Part shown: piece after piece, positions 7,636 to 15,381 of the stretch
Layout: the number at the start of each line of letters is the position of its first letter
Position numbering within the stretch: position 1 is the stretch's first letter
Virus record (IMG/VR): IMGVR_UViG_3300025671_000154
Location: 1-41,335 of that record
Direction: 5' to 3' (one strand)
Source: a virus
DNA length: 41,335 nt
Made by a program: the position numbers and the translations under genes
The notes under the pieces: generated by a model
The model's input: the letters and a program-made list of their open reading frames with translations, nothing else
Databases searched by the model: none
What the model was told of the DNA's origin: nothing

Positions 7636-8537
7636 TGAATAATATACTAGATAAAGTAAAAATATATCTGGATAAAGTATCTACTAGTCCTGTTGAAATC
7701 TCTGAGGATTTGTTAAATGAGTTTGGCGAGGCATGTAAAAGTGCCTTGCGAAAACAGTTCTCAGAGAAACGACAGGATAAGTTTGAGCCTAGAATGTCTA
7801 ACATTGGCAGACCACTATGCCAATTACAAATGGAGGCTAAGGGTATCAAGGGTGATGGGCAACCATACAATAACAAAATGAGAAATACATTTGGTGACTT
7901 GATAGAAGCCTTAGCTATATTTGTTTTAAAATCTGCAGGAGTTAAAATTGATAGTGAACAAAAACAAGTTGAGTATAAATTTGACAAAGAAAATATCTCT
8001 GGAAGATTGGATGTTGAGATTGATAACAAAGTTTGGGATATTAAAAGTGCATCTCCATATTCCTTTGAGCACAAGTTCGGAGAGAAGGGAGGGTTTAGTG
8101 AAGTAGTTGATAATGATTCCTTTGGTTATGCCTCACAGGGTTTCCTCTACGCTGAAAGCGAGAAGAAACCTTTTGGTGGTTGGATAGCTATTAATAAATC
8201 TACAGGAGAGTGGGCAGTATGTGAAACGCCACAGATTCAAGATGAATACAGAGATAGATTTATTAAACAAGCTACTGATAACTACAAAGCATTAAAAGAT
8301 AAAGTACCTTTTAAAAAATGCTTTGATGATGTAGAAGAAACATTTAGAGGTAAACCTACAGGCAATAGAGTTTTGGATAGAGTATGTTCTTTCTGTCCAT
8401 ACAAGGTACCTTGTTGGGGTAACAATTTAAAACATTTACCACAACAACAATCTAAGGGAAAGAATCCTAAGTGGGTATGGTATACCCAAGTGAATAATCC
8501 TAAACAGGAAGATTCACAGGGAGATAGTGGGGAGTAG
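7635..8537 (+). CDS. Cas4/AddB-like PD-(D/E)XK exonuclease with Fe-S cysteines
   Basis: The 300-aa product has a full RecB-family nuclease signature: E91 in G-D-L-I-E-A, D126 in G-R-L-D-V-E, D135-x-K137 in W-D-I-K-S, and Q168-x3-Y172. One Cys before the nuclease core (C62) and three after it (C251-x2-C254-x5-C260) match the 1+3 arrangement that binds a 4Fe-4S cluster in Cas4 and AddB. It is probably a 5'-3' or end-processing exonuclease for recombination, replication or host DNA breakdown, filling the place of T7 gene 6. No CRISPR genes are nearby. The stop lies in the loop of the hairpin at 8525-8560. Confidence 0.82.
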   Translation: MNNILDKVKIYLDKVSTSPVEISEDLLNEFGEACKSALRKQFSEKRQDKFEPRMSNIGRPLCQLQMEAKGIKGDGQPYNNKMRNTFGDLIEALAIFVLKSAGVKIDSEQKQVEYKFDKENISGRLDVEIDNKVWDIKSASPYSFEHKFGEKGGFSEVVDNDSFGYASQGFLYAESEKKPFGGWIAINKSTGEWAVCETPQIQDEYRDRFIKQATDNYKALKDKVPFKKCFDDVEETFRGKPTGNRVLDRVCSFCPYKVPCWGNNLKHLPQQQSKGKNPKWVWYTQVNNPKQEDSQGDSGE

Positions 8538-8560
8538 TTTGAGGGGTCTGCTCCCCACTA
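8525..8560 (+). terminator. GC-rich hairpin at nuclease stop codon (no U-tract)
   Basis: A perfect 10-bp inverted repeat (TAGTGGGGAG / CTCCCCACTA) has a 16-base loop that contains the nuclease stop codon. No T-run follows, so it is not a classical intrinsic terminator. It may be an RNA processing site or an mRNA 3' stabiliser, or give weak attenuation. It stands out in this AT-rich sequence. Confidence 0.5.
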
Positions 8561-8566
8561 GTATAT

Positions 8567-8764
8567 ATGCATTTATACTTTGTTTTATATAAAAAAAAGA
8601 AAGATGAAGACTATAAAATATTTACAAATGTTTTATTTGATGCTGAAGATAAAGCAGAACTCTTTGGTAAAAAGAGTATGAAGAGAGGCTACGAACATAA
8701 AGTAGTAGAATATAATAAAGAAAACGTAGACAGGTATTGGTATAAACATGGCAAAGAAAACTAA
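8567..8764 (+). CDS. Hypothetical basic protein, 65 aa
   Basis: The product is small, Lys- and Tyr-rich, with a hydrophobic start (M-H-L-Y-F-V-L-Y) and a helical middle. There is no clear Shine-Dalgarno; the ATG comes just after the hairpin at 8525-8560, which may affect its translation. The 3' end overlaps the next gene by 17 bases in another frame. Family not recognised. Confidence 0.55.
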   Translation: MHLYFVLYKKKKDEDYKIFTNVLFDAEDKAELFGKKSMKRGYEHKVVEYNKENVDRYWYKHGKEN

Positions 8765-9089
8765 AAAAGAAGATTTTAATAATGCAATCAAGGTATTAAT
8801 TACGCCTTGGGAAAGAGGATTTACTTGTGGTATTGTAATGGAAAGCAAAGCAAAGATGACCACAGAACAATATGAATTATGTTCTACAATAGCTAGAGGC
8901 ATGATAAAGGCAGCAACTCAAGACCCCCAAACTATTTTTGTTTATGGGCTCAAAGGTTTTGCTGATGATAAACGAGACCCCAATAAAGAAAATCTTACAA
9001 TCAATTCTGTTGCAGAGTTTGATGAAGAAGATAATGTGATTGACTTTATTGAATACTTAAAACAAAAACGTGAAAAGGAGTTAAACTAA
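8748..9089 (+). CDS. Conserved phage protein upstream of metallophosphoesterase
   Basis: The 113-aa soluble protein has a Lys-rich N terminus, a central I-A-R-G-M-I-K-A-A helix and an acidic helical C terminus. I recall similar short proteins beside metallophosphoesterases in marine podoviruses, but know no function. It overlaps the previous gene, and its stop overlaps the next start (TAATG), so it is probably translated by coupling. Confidence 0.6.
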   Translation: MAKKTKKEDFNNAIKVLITPWERGFTCGIVMESKAKMTTEQYELCSTIARGMIKAATQDPQTIFVYGLKGFADDKRDPNKENLTINSVAEFDEEDNVIDFIEYLKQKREKELN

Positions 9090-9832
9090 TGGCAACGCAC
9101 TTAGTTATAGGTGACCCTCATTGCACACCTAAAGTAAGCAATGATAGATTTCTGTGGGCAGGTAGACTAGCCGCAGATATAAAAGCTACCCATGTAATAT
9201 GTATGGGTGACTTTTGTAGTATGGATTCTCTATCAACATATGATAGAGGTAAGAAATCTTTTGAAGGAAGAAGATACCAACAAGATATGGATCATTCACA
9301 TCATGCTTTATCTTTATTTAATAAAGGTCTAGGCAAACATAAACCTAGAAAGATTATGTTGCATGGGAATCATGAAGATAGAATAGATAGATTTGTAGAA
9401 GAGAATCCAGAGTTAGAAGGTACTATGAAAATATCTGATCTGCAATTTAAAAAATATGGTTGGCAAGAAATACCATACAAACAATTTAAAGTTGTAGATG
9501 GTATATATTATGCACATCATTTCCCATCGGGTATTATGGGTTCAGCTATATCTGGTGAAAATATTGGTAGAACACTCTTGACAAAACATAAAGTTTCTGC
9601 TACAGTAGGTCATAGTCATTTATTAGATTATGCTGTATCTACTTTACCAAGTGGTAAAAAGATTCATGGGCTATCTGCAGGATGTTATTTAAATCATTCT
9701 GAACACTTTGCTAGAGATACTCAACACATGTGGTGGAGAGGTGTGATAGTTAAGAGAGAAGTAAAAGATGGTGACTATAATCTAGAGGCTATAGATATTA
9801 AAACTATTAGGAGAGAATATGGCAAACGTTAA
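9089..9832 (+). CDS. Calcineurin-like metallophosphoesterase
   Basis: The 247-aa enzyme shows all family blocks: D9-x-H11 (I-G-D-P-H), G40-D41, G93-N-H-E-D97, H143/H144 and G174-H-S-H177. These bind two divalent metals and hydrolyse phosphomono- or diesters. The same family is common in the replication regions of SIO1- and VpV262-like phages. The substrate cannot be read from sequence; nucleotides or nucleic-acid ends are possible. The start is coupled to the upstream gene, and the 3' end overlaps the DUF3310-like gene. Confidence 0.85.
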   Translation: MATHLVIGDPHCTPKVSNDRFLWAGRLAADIKATHVICMGDFCSMDSLSTYDRGKKSFEGRRYQQDMDHSHHALSLFNKGLGKHKPRKIMLHGNHEDRIDRFVEENPELEGTMKISDLQFKKYGWQEIPYKQFKVVDGIYYAHHFPSGIMGSAISGENIGRTLLTKHKVSATVGHSHLLDYAVSTLPSGKKIHGLSAGCYLNHSEHFARDTQHMWWRGVIVKREVKDGDYNLEAIDIKTIRREYGKR

Positions 9833-10112
9833 AAAAGAAATAAAGTATAATGGTAATACTTATGTTCTTAGCAATGATATTAATACCATTGCTGATACAC
9901 ATGATAATGTAAATTCACCTAATCATTACAAGCAAGGTAAGAAAGAAACTATTGATGTTATCCGAGATTGTATGACAGATGATGAGTATCATGGTTATTT
10001 AAAAGGTAATGTATTAAAGTATGTTGCTAGATATAAATTTAAAGGTGAGCCTTTACAAGATTTAGAAAAGGCTAACTGGTATCTTAATAGACTAATACAG
10101 GAGGTTAAATAA
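9819..10112 (+). CDS. DUF3310-like protein
   Basis: AGGAGAGA precedes the ATG. The signature of the DUF3310 family is clear in the second half: N-S-P-N-H-Y at about 32-37, then G-N-V-L-K-Y-V-A-R-Y at about 63-72 and A-N-W-Y-L-N-R-L at the end. This family is widespread in phages and is sometimes labelled nucleotide kinase, for which I see no kinase motif here. The overall shape is a small helical protein that could bind nucleotides or proteins in replication. Confidence 0.75.
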   Translation: MANVKKEIKYNGNTYVLSNDINTIADTHDNVNSPNHYKQGKKETIDVIRDCMTDDEYHGYLKGNVLKYVARYKFKGEPLQDLEKANWYLNRLIQEVK

Positions 10113-10300
10113 TGTCTGCAATGAAACAAGCACATATTGAAGTTGTTGATTTAGTATGTGGATGCTTACAACAAAATAAAACATTATCTCAAACAGTTAA
10201 TGAACTTAAAGAACTACAAGGATTAAAGATGAATCATAATCCTTATCTTAGTGATGAAGAGTTTATTGAAAAAACTTACTATGAATATAGAGGTTACTAA
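10112..10300 (+). CDS. Hypothetical protein, 62 aa
   Basis: AGGAGG precedes the overlapping TAATG start. The product is helical, with two cysteines (V-C-G-C) near residues 14-16 and an acidic C terminus. It is coupled to both neighbours. Family not recognised. Confidence 0.6.
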   Translation: MSAMKQAHIEVVDLVCGCLQQNKTLSQTVNELKELQGLKMNHNPYLSDEEFIEKTYYEYRGY

Positions 10301-10512
10301 TGGATACTAAACTATTACTTATAGATGCATTAAGAAAGAGGTATGAAGCCGAAATAGCTGATGCTTATGCAAGTGCATTGGTATACTTTAATGCATCTGT
10401 GGGTATTGGGGAGCACCCACAATTTATAAATGAATTAGATAAATTAATAACTAAAATATCTAGTGCAGAAGAAAACTTAGATACCCTCAATAAATATTTT
10501 ACTGATAAATAG
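10300..10512 (+). CDS. Hypothetical helical protein, 70 aa
   Basis: The start overlaps the previous stop (TAATG). The product looks like a helical hairpin: R-K-R-Y-E-A-E-I-A-D-A-Y-A-S-A-L followed after a turn by L-D-K-L-I-T-K-I-S-S-A. I recall similar short helical proteins in marine podoviruses, with no known function. Confidence 0.6.
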   Translation: MDTKLLLIDALRKRYEAEIADAYASALVYFNASVGIGEHPQFINELDKLITKISSAEENLDTLNKYFTDK

Positions 10513-10521
10513 GGAGGGAAT

Positions 10522-10731
10522 ATGAGTAAAGAAACAAACAAACCTAGTCCTAAGACTTATCTTATAACATCTGAACAGTTAATGGATATTATGAGATACT
10601 TAATGACTAGACCATATGGTGAAGTAGTTAAACTAATGAATGTGTTATCAGCCTTGAGTCCACTAGATCCAAGAATTGGTGCAGATTTTATAAAAGCAAG
10701 CGAGGAAAAAAATGAAAGAAGAAAAGGATAA
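10522..10731 (+). CDS. Hypothetical protein, 69 aa
   Basis: The ribosome binding site GGGAGGGA is strong. The product begins K-E-T-N-K-P-S-P and has two helices with L-M-D-I-M-R-Y-L and V-V-K-L-M-N-V-L. The charged C terminus is encoded where the next gene starts in another frame. Family not recognised. Confidence 0.6.
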   Translation: MSKETNKPSPKTYLITSEQLMDIMRYLMTRPYGEVVKLMNVLSALSPLDPRIGADFIKASEEKNERRKG

Positions 10732-10969
10732 GATAAAAGAGCCAGACGATATATCAAAGTATACTGGTATATTATTTGAATTGAAGATTGGTTTAAATAA
10801 AAACAATGCTGTTGTTATAGACTATGGTGGAAAGCCTGTTACTAAAATTAGAGAGGCACTTAAAGGTTATCCGTTTCATGCTAATCTTTGTGCATCAATA
10901 ATTAATCATGCTAACACTATTGGTAAAAAACTACAAGAAGATGTTAAACAGATTATACAAAAAATTTAG
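10712..10969 (+). CDS. Hypothetical protein, 85 aa
   Basis: GAGG is followed by an A-run and the ATG, inside the 3' end of the preceding gene. The product starts with charged residues and continues as a mixed alpha/beta protein (G-I-L-F-E-L-K-I-G-L-N-K, then a C-terminal Lys-rich helix). No motif recognised. Confidence 0.6.
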   Translation: MKEEKDKIKEPDDISKYTGILFELKIGLNKNNAVVIDYGGKPVTKIREALKGYPFHANLCASIINHANTIGKKLQEDVKQIIQKI

Positions 10970-10994
10970 ATATTACTTTTGGCATAACTGTGTT

Positions 10995-11105
10995 ATGGAT
11001 AAACTAGAAGGTTATGCTGTTAAATTAAGTAGCTGGTTTTGGACTAAGCGATGGGGTGATAGATCACTGTATCGCAAGGCCCAAAAAAAAAGGAACCCAA
11101 GATAA
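10995..11105 (+). CDS. Small basic Trp-rich protein, 36 aa, end of left operon
   Basis: The frame encodes a short basic peptide with three tryptophans (S-S-W-F-W-T-K-R-W-G). It ends in R-K-A-Q-K-K-R-N-P-R, the last codons running into the A-tract of the opposite-strand terminator. No good Shine-Dalgarno is visible. A longer version of the frame from 10908 overlaps the previous gene and is less likely. It is the last gene before the terminators. Confidence 0.4.
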   Translation: MDKLEGYAVKLSSWFWTKRWGDRSLYRKAQKKRNPR

Positions 11106-11115
11106 CTTAGGTTCC
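11083..11115 (-). terminator. Intrinsic terminator for the right (virion) operon
   Basis: Read on the - strand, the stem GGAACC...GGTTCC, extended by AAG/CTT across one mismatch, is followed by nine T residues (11091 down to 11083). It lies about 50 bases after the stop of the 786-aa protein gene and ends late transcription. Confidence 0.8.
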
Positions 11116-11136
11116 GAGTCGTGTTGCCTTGCTGTG

Positions 11137-11164
11137 GGGGAGTCTTTATGGCTCCCCTTTTTTT
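11137..11164 (+). terminator. Intrinsic terminator for the left (replication) operon
   Basis: Stem GGGGAG (11137-11142) pairs with CTCCCC (11152-11157) around a 9-base loop, followed by seven T residues (11158-11164). The T-run overlaps the stop codon of the convergent gene on the - strand. Confidence 0.85.
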
Positions 11165-13523
11165 ATGCAAATAATCTATCTGTTTGCTGTTTAGCTTTAC
11201 TTAGTTTGATAGGCTTGCTTAATATATCTTTCTGTAATTTTTTAGGTAATTTCATTTTTATAATTTCATGTTTATAACCTATGTCAGAACTTTTTTCTCT
11301 CATCTTATCAAAGTATTCTAATATATAAGAGTTGTAATTATTTATATCAGTACCACCACTAGGCATTACTGATGATATTGGCATTTGTAAATTAATATCA
11401 GCAATATCCCATACTCCCGATAAAGAAGAATAGTTTGGTTGTGATTGTAATGCATTGTCTATTGGTGTATTAGGCACTACCCACATATAATATTTTTTAT
11501 CATTATCAATATCTGGATTATCCGCAATTAAATTATCTATTATACTTTCTCCAGATGCTCTACCTGTTTCAGTAAATATAGTGGTATAATCGGGAAGTGT
11601 TACTGCAGGATTATCTGCTCTTTCTGGATCCTCAAATCTACCTGTAACTAAATCATTTATTGTATTAGCTAATAAATTACCAGATACTTCACGTAATACA
11701 AATCCATCTCTTAATGCTCTTGTAGTTCTACGAGTTATACTTCTTGCATCTGATTCTTCTGTAGGTTCATTTAAACCAACATCATCAAATTCTTTTAATT
11801 CACCTTTACCAGGAAGTTCAACTGTTTCTAGTTTTACATTATATTTATCTGCAATTTTTTCTAATTGTTTATATACAATTTCATCATAAAATTTTTTCAA
11901 ACCTTCCTTATCTTCCATAGGCTGACCTTCATATCTATCAAATTGTATTTGACCATTAGTTATACCTATACTATCTAAATCTTTTTCCACTGCTTTTTTT
12001 ATCATAGCATTTAGTATTAACTCTACATACTTTTTAGATTCAGTTACTGGTAATGCTTCGTAACCTCTCAGATCTACCTGTTTCTGTGCTTGTTCTTTTG
12101 TTTTATAAGAACCTTTAGTAACTAAAGTGTTTTTATCAAATACATAAAAGTTATTATCCATTAATCTAACTTCAGGCACACCACGTTCACTTGTTATATC
12201 TCTATCTGGATCTACAGAATACAAAACGTTATTATTATCTCTAGCAGCTATTAAACCTTCATCTTTAAGTTCTTGATTAGATTTACCCTCAAGTATACTT
12301 ACTGGTGTAGACCTAACAGCATAATTAGGATAATTTTTTTGTAAAAAATCTTGAGTAATATCTTTACCTTTTATTATAACAAAATCGTCTTTTGTACCAT
12401 ATTTTTGTATATCTTGTATAGCATCAGATTGTATCTCATCTACGATAAAAGTATCTTCTAGTTGCCTAGATGCGTTTTTTAAAATTTTATCTTCATTACT
12501 TAATGCTGTCCCTTCGGCTTCTTTTTCATCTAATCTTTTTTCTACAGCATCAGCATTAAAGTATCCTGTTTGTGCTCTAGCATGGGCTATAGCATTCCTT
12601 GCATATTTTTCAGAAAAGTGTGCAGAATCAGCTGACCATTGTTTAGGCCCATCTACTTGAAAAACATATTGTTCTACAGAAGATTTATATCCTTCCATAG
12701 TAGGAAGTTTAACATCACCTGCACCTAGTACTTCTCTAGTACTTTCACTAGCACGGGCCCTTTTACCCCCTGCACCTCCAATTGAAAAAGCTGTAAAATC
12801 ATATTGATCTTCTAAAGGTACTTCAACTACACTTAGTTTATCTGCAATATTTTTTTGCTCTACAAAATCTAATAAGTCTTGTTTAGTTATAGATTCATTA
12901 CCTTGTAAATAATCTGATAAACCAAGGTAATCCATTTCTTCTTTAGTAGAATTACTCTGTACAATACTTTTCCATTTACCTTTAGTAAATTTATTTTGTT
13001 TAGCATTTTTAATAGCGTCTACAGCACGAGAATAGAACTCTGGTTTATCACCCATAAGTGCCTGTGCTGTTTGCTTTTCTGTTTCTGTCAGTGTGCCAAA
13101 TTCTACTTTGGGTTCTAATGCTTTTTGTGTTTGAGATTTAATATCTTCTTGCTTGGATAAGTTTTTTGAGATTTGTAATGCAGCTTCGGTAGCTACTTCG
13201 GTACCAAGGTTTGGCCCTTTATCTTCTGGAGGTTCTTGTTGTGGTTGGTTAGACTTCTGCTGATCTTGTACCATCGGTACATTAGTGTCATCATCATCAC
13301 TACCACTAGACATATAATTAGGATTAACCATTGGCATAGCCTCTGGTTTAACCATAGTAGTATTTTTGTTTAAACTTTCTAAAGTATTAAATGCACCTTT
13401 GCCATAAGTTGAAACAAACTTATTCATGCCCAACTTACCTAACTCTTTGGCTAGGTAAGGTGCAGCAAACCTACCTGCTGCTGTTATTATTGGAATAGCT
13501 GCAAGTGCGACTGGTGCGGGCAT
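11163..13523 (-). CDS. Large virion-associated protein with polyvalent-protein-like domain
   Basis: This 786-aa protein is the last of the late operon. The N terminus is Ala/Pro-rich and hydrophobic (A-L-A-A-I-P-I-I-T-A-A) and is followed by a Gln/Pro-rich low-complexity stretch (about 70-105). The centre carries W-S-A-D-S-A-H-F-S-E-K, A-I-A-H-A-R and then F-I-V-D-E-I-Q-S-D, followed about 160 residues later by a helical block and K-K-F-Y-D-E-I-V. I recognise this order (H-x-S, A-H-x-R, E-I-Q-S-D, G-F-Y-D) from large polyvalent or ejected proteins of phages and conjugative elements. It is probably packaged and ejected; enzymatic activity is unknown. Confidence 0.6.
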   Translation of the reverse strand: MPAPVALAAIPIITAAGRFAAPYLAKELGKLGMNKFVSTYGKGAFNTLESLNKNTTMVKPEAMPMVNPNYMSSGSDDDDTNVPMVQDQQKSNQPQQEPPEDKGPNLGTEVATEAALQISKNLSKQEDIKSQTQKALEPKVEFGTLTETEKQTAQALMGDKPEFYSRAVDAIKNAKQNKFTKGKWKSIVQSNSTKEEMDYLGLSDYLQGNESITKQDLLDFVEQKNIADKLSVVEVPLEDQYDFTAFSIGGAGGKRARASESTREVLGAGDVKLPTMEGYKSSVEQYVFQVDGPKQWSADSAHFSEKYARNAIAHARAQTGYFNADAVEKRLDEKEAEGTALSNEDKILKNASRQLEDTFIVDEIQSDAIQDIQKYGTKDDFVIIKGKDITQDFLQKNYPNYAVRSTPVSILEGKSNQELKDEGLIAARDNNNVLYSVDPDRDITSERGVPEVRLMDNNFYVFDKNTLVTKGSYKTKEQAQKQVDLRGYEALPVTESKKYVELILNAMIKKAVEKDLDSIGITNGQIQFDRYEGQPMEDKEGLKKFYDEIVYKQLEKIADKYNVKLETVELPGKGELKEFDDVGLNEPTEESDARSITRRTTRALRDGFVLREVSGNLLANTINDLVTGRFEDPERADNPAVTLPDYTTIFTETGRASGESIIDNLIADNPDIDNDKKYYMWVVPNTPIDNALQSQPNYSSLSGVWDIADINLQMPISSVMPSGGTDINNYNSYILEYFDKMREKSSDIGYKHEIIKMKLPKKLQKDILSKPIKLSKAKQQTDRLFA

Positions 13524-13529
13524 AGGTTA

Positions 13530-13862
13530 TTATGTACCTTTAGTATGTTTCTGTGATTTAGGTGGTGACTTTTTAGATCCACCTGGGCCTGCCCAGAACA
13601 TCTTATCTGCCCAATAGGCAGCACTTTCTTTTCCTTTAGATATGTTCTTAGCATGTCTAGCTTTGAAACTTTTTCTAGCCTCATCACTATAGTTATGACC
13701 CATCTTCTGGTCACCGAATCTAATAATTTTAATATCCCCATCACCTTCTCTAACAGCAACAATACCTTTTTTAGTTGGGTGTCCTGGGGTTCTTTTAGGT
13801 TTATTTAAACCATCAAGATTATATCTATCTAGTTTTTTCTTTTCTGACTCTGTTAGTGCCAT
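13530..13862 (-). CDS. Conserved basic phage protein, 110 aa
   Basis: The sequence has the blocks K-P-K-R-T-P-G-H-P-T-K-K, I-K-I-I-R-F-G-D-Q, S-F-K-A-R-H-A-K-N-I and S-A-A-Y-W-A-D-K. These define a family of short basic proteins common in marine phages and large viruses (a DUF, possibly DUF6321; number from memory). The high positive charge suggests DNA or capsid association. It is 6 bases upstream of the 786-aa gene. Function unknown. Confidence 0.75.
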   Translation of the reverse strand: MALTESEKKKLDRYNLDGLNKPKRTPGHPTKKGIVAVREGDGDIKIIRFGDQKMGHNYSDEARKSFKARHAKNISKGKESAAYWADKMFWAGPGGSKKSPPKSQKHTKGT

Positions 13863-13864
13863 TA

Positions 13865-14005
13865 TTATACCTTCTTATTATTTTGTTTTAATTTTTTAAA
13901 ATCTGCTTTTTCAATTTTCTTAGGGTCACCAGCGACTGATGCAATCTTTAGTTGATTAGCAGTTAATGTTTTGTTATTTTTTTTAACTTTACTTTTGTAA
14001 GCCAT
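13865..14005 (-). CDS. Small Lys-rich protein, 46 aa
   Basis: The start overlaps the stop of the upstream gene (TAATG), with AGGAG 7 bases before it. The stop is 2 bases from the next start. The peptide is very basic (K-S-K-V-K-K-N-N-K at the start, K-K-L-K-Q-N-N-K-K at the end). It fills the gap between two recognised genes exactly, so I consider it real. Together with its neighbours it forms a group of small basic proteins that may bind DNA. Confidence 0.65.
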   Translation of the reverse strand: MAYKSKVKKNNKTLTANQLKIASVAGDPKKIEKADFKKLKQNNKKV

Positions 14006-14250
14006 TATACACTCCTATATTTTCTAACTTTACTAGCTATGTTTTTTGGTTGTTTAACAAATTGTTGTCCTGCTGATTTGCCTTTTCTTTTAGCAGCTGT
14101 CGTTGCTGCATATTCCTGTGGGGAGAGAGCCTTAATTGCTTTAGATGGTAAATATCTTTCACCTGTTTGTGATGAAGGTTTACCAGACTTTGTTCTCCAC
14201 TTTTGTTTGCCCCATGCCTTGAGTGATTTTTGTTCTTGTGTTAGTGCCAT
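14005..14250 (-). CDS. Conserved basic phage protein, 81 aa
   Basis: The product carries W-G-K-Q-K-W-R-T-K-S-G-K-P-S, G-E-R-Y-L-P-S-K-A-I-K-A-L and E-Y-A-A-T-T-A-A-K-R-K, a pattern I recall from many marine phage genomes. It is strongly basic, without cysteines or membrane segments. Function is unknown; DNA binding or packaging is plausible from charge. It is coupled to the 46-aa gene downstream. Confidence 0.75.
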   Translation of the reverse strand: MALTQEQKSLKAWGKQKWRTKSGKPSSQTGERYLPSKAIKALSPQEYAATTAAKRKGKSAGQQFVKQPKNIASKVRKYRSV

Positions 14251-14258
14251 ATTATCTC

Positions 14259-14612
14259 CTAGCTAAATTGCTTTGGTACATATTCTTCTGCAACATTTAT
14301 ACTGATATGGACTGAAGTGTTTGCACTAGCTAGTCCTCTTATCTTATCTGATTTTAATAACCAGAATCCTTCTGTTATTTGAATAAGACCATTAGGTTTT
14401 AATGTGGTTGCCTCTGCTATAGTATGATATGTAGTGTTTGCACTATCATACCAATCTAAACTGAATGTAACTGTATTGCCAGATGTATTACTAATAAAAA
14501 TACTTTTAATATTAGATTTATAGTTGGCAGGTACAGTATAAATATCTTGATTGCTTGTGGTTAAATCTAAACCGACTGTTCTTTTTTTAGTTATTATCAT
14601 GTTAATATCCAT
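14259..14612 (-). CDS. Beta-rich virion protein, about 113-117 aa
   Basis: The composition (Thr, Ser, Asn, alternating hydrophobics) indicates a beta-sandwich: I-Y-T-V-P-A-N, then F-I-S-N-T-S-G-N-T-V-T-F-S-L. This resembles the 109-aa protein at 31252, which has L-R-L-T-N-T-T-A-S-S-V-T-V and L-Y-G-L-A-S-A near the end, against I-R-G-L-A-S-A here. Both may be small decoration or tail proteins of one family. The ATG at 14600 is better placed for AGGATGG than the first ATG at 14612. Confidence 0.6.
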   Translation of the reverse strand: MDINMIITKKRTVGLDLTTSNQDIYTVPANYKSNIKSIFISNTSGNTVTFSLDWYDSANTTYHTIAEATTLKPNGLIQITEGFWLLKSDKIRGLASANTSVHISINVAEEYVPKQFS

Positions 14613-15381
14613 CCTGTACTAATAATAAATCAAATGAAGCAGAAGCAGAAGAGTTAGAACTTGCCTTTCCAGAAACATAGATATCTGACTTTTGAGGTAT
14701 TACATTGATTGCATTAAAGATAACTGTTGTTTGACCACCTCTGACATCTAAAAATTGTTTTGTTTGAAACGCTGCGTTAGCAACACTATTATCTCTTTGT
14801 ATAAATTTAAATTCCATTTCTTGATCTTTACCTGATGATATATTTATAGATAATAAATAACCAGTATAACCTGCAGGTATGGTATATAGTGTCATAAGTG
14901 TTTGACCGTTTCCTTCCGATATAGTTGCTGCTACATCCGAACCACCTGTATAGGTTACAGTAATTGTTCCTTCATTATTTCCAGATGAACCTGCTGTTTC
15001 TACAGACATTCTAAATACTCTTAAAAAAGTTTGTGTAGTTGTAACCGTAGTTGTTCCATCCATATCAACTGTCTCTTCAGCCAAATTATAAGAACCATCC
15101 AAACCTTGTATTCTTAAAGTTCTAGCACCTGTTCCAGCTACATCGTCATTAGTATCATCACTTACTACATCAACAGTAACTGCCGAAGATTGCCAAGGAT
15201 AGTTGTTTCCTGTTTCCCAAATAGTTTCAAAAGAACCTGAACCGATACTAGGATTATATCCAAATTTATTAATCATAGAGTAACCAGGAACTTTACCTTG
15301 TTGCACCTCTAGATAAAAAGGTATTCCAGATTCACTACCACTAGAGGTAGTAATTAGCATTGGATAGTGGGTTATACTCAT
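14602..15381 (-). CDS. Putative virion structural protein, 259 aa, beta-rich
   Basis: The product is rich in Ser, Thr and Gly with many predicted beta strands, for example Y-T-I-P-A-G-Y-T-G-Y-L-L-S-I-N-I, typical of capsid or tail surface proteins. I recall similar proteins in marine podovirus genomes. No enzyme motif or signal peptide is seen. It overlaps the following gene by 11 bases and abuts the preceding one. A role on the virion surface is inference from composition and operon. Confidence 0.55.
   Translation of the reverse strand: MSITHYPMLITTSSGSESGIPFYLEVQQGKVPGYSMINKFGYNPSIGSGSFETIWETGNNYPWQSSAVTVDVVSDDTNDDVAGTGARTLRIQGLDGSYNLAEETVDMDGTTTVTTTQTFLRVFRMSVETAGSSGNNEGTITVTYTGGSDVAATISEGNGQTLMTLYTIPAGYTGYLLSINISSGKDQEMEFKFIQRDNSVANAAFQTKQFLDVRGGQTTVIFNAINVIPQKSDIYVSGKASSNSSASASFDLLLVQDGY

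Noticed and set aside
13487-13762. 91-codon frame on the - strand overlapping the 13530 gene
   Set aside because: It overlaps a recognised conserved family almost completely and has no ribosome binding site; a shadow frame.
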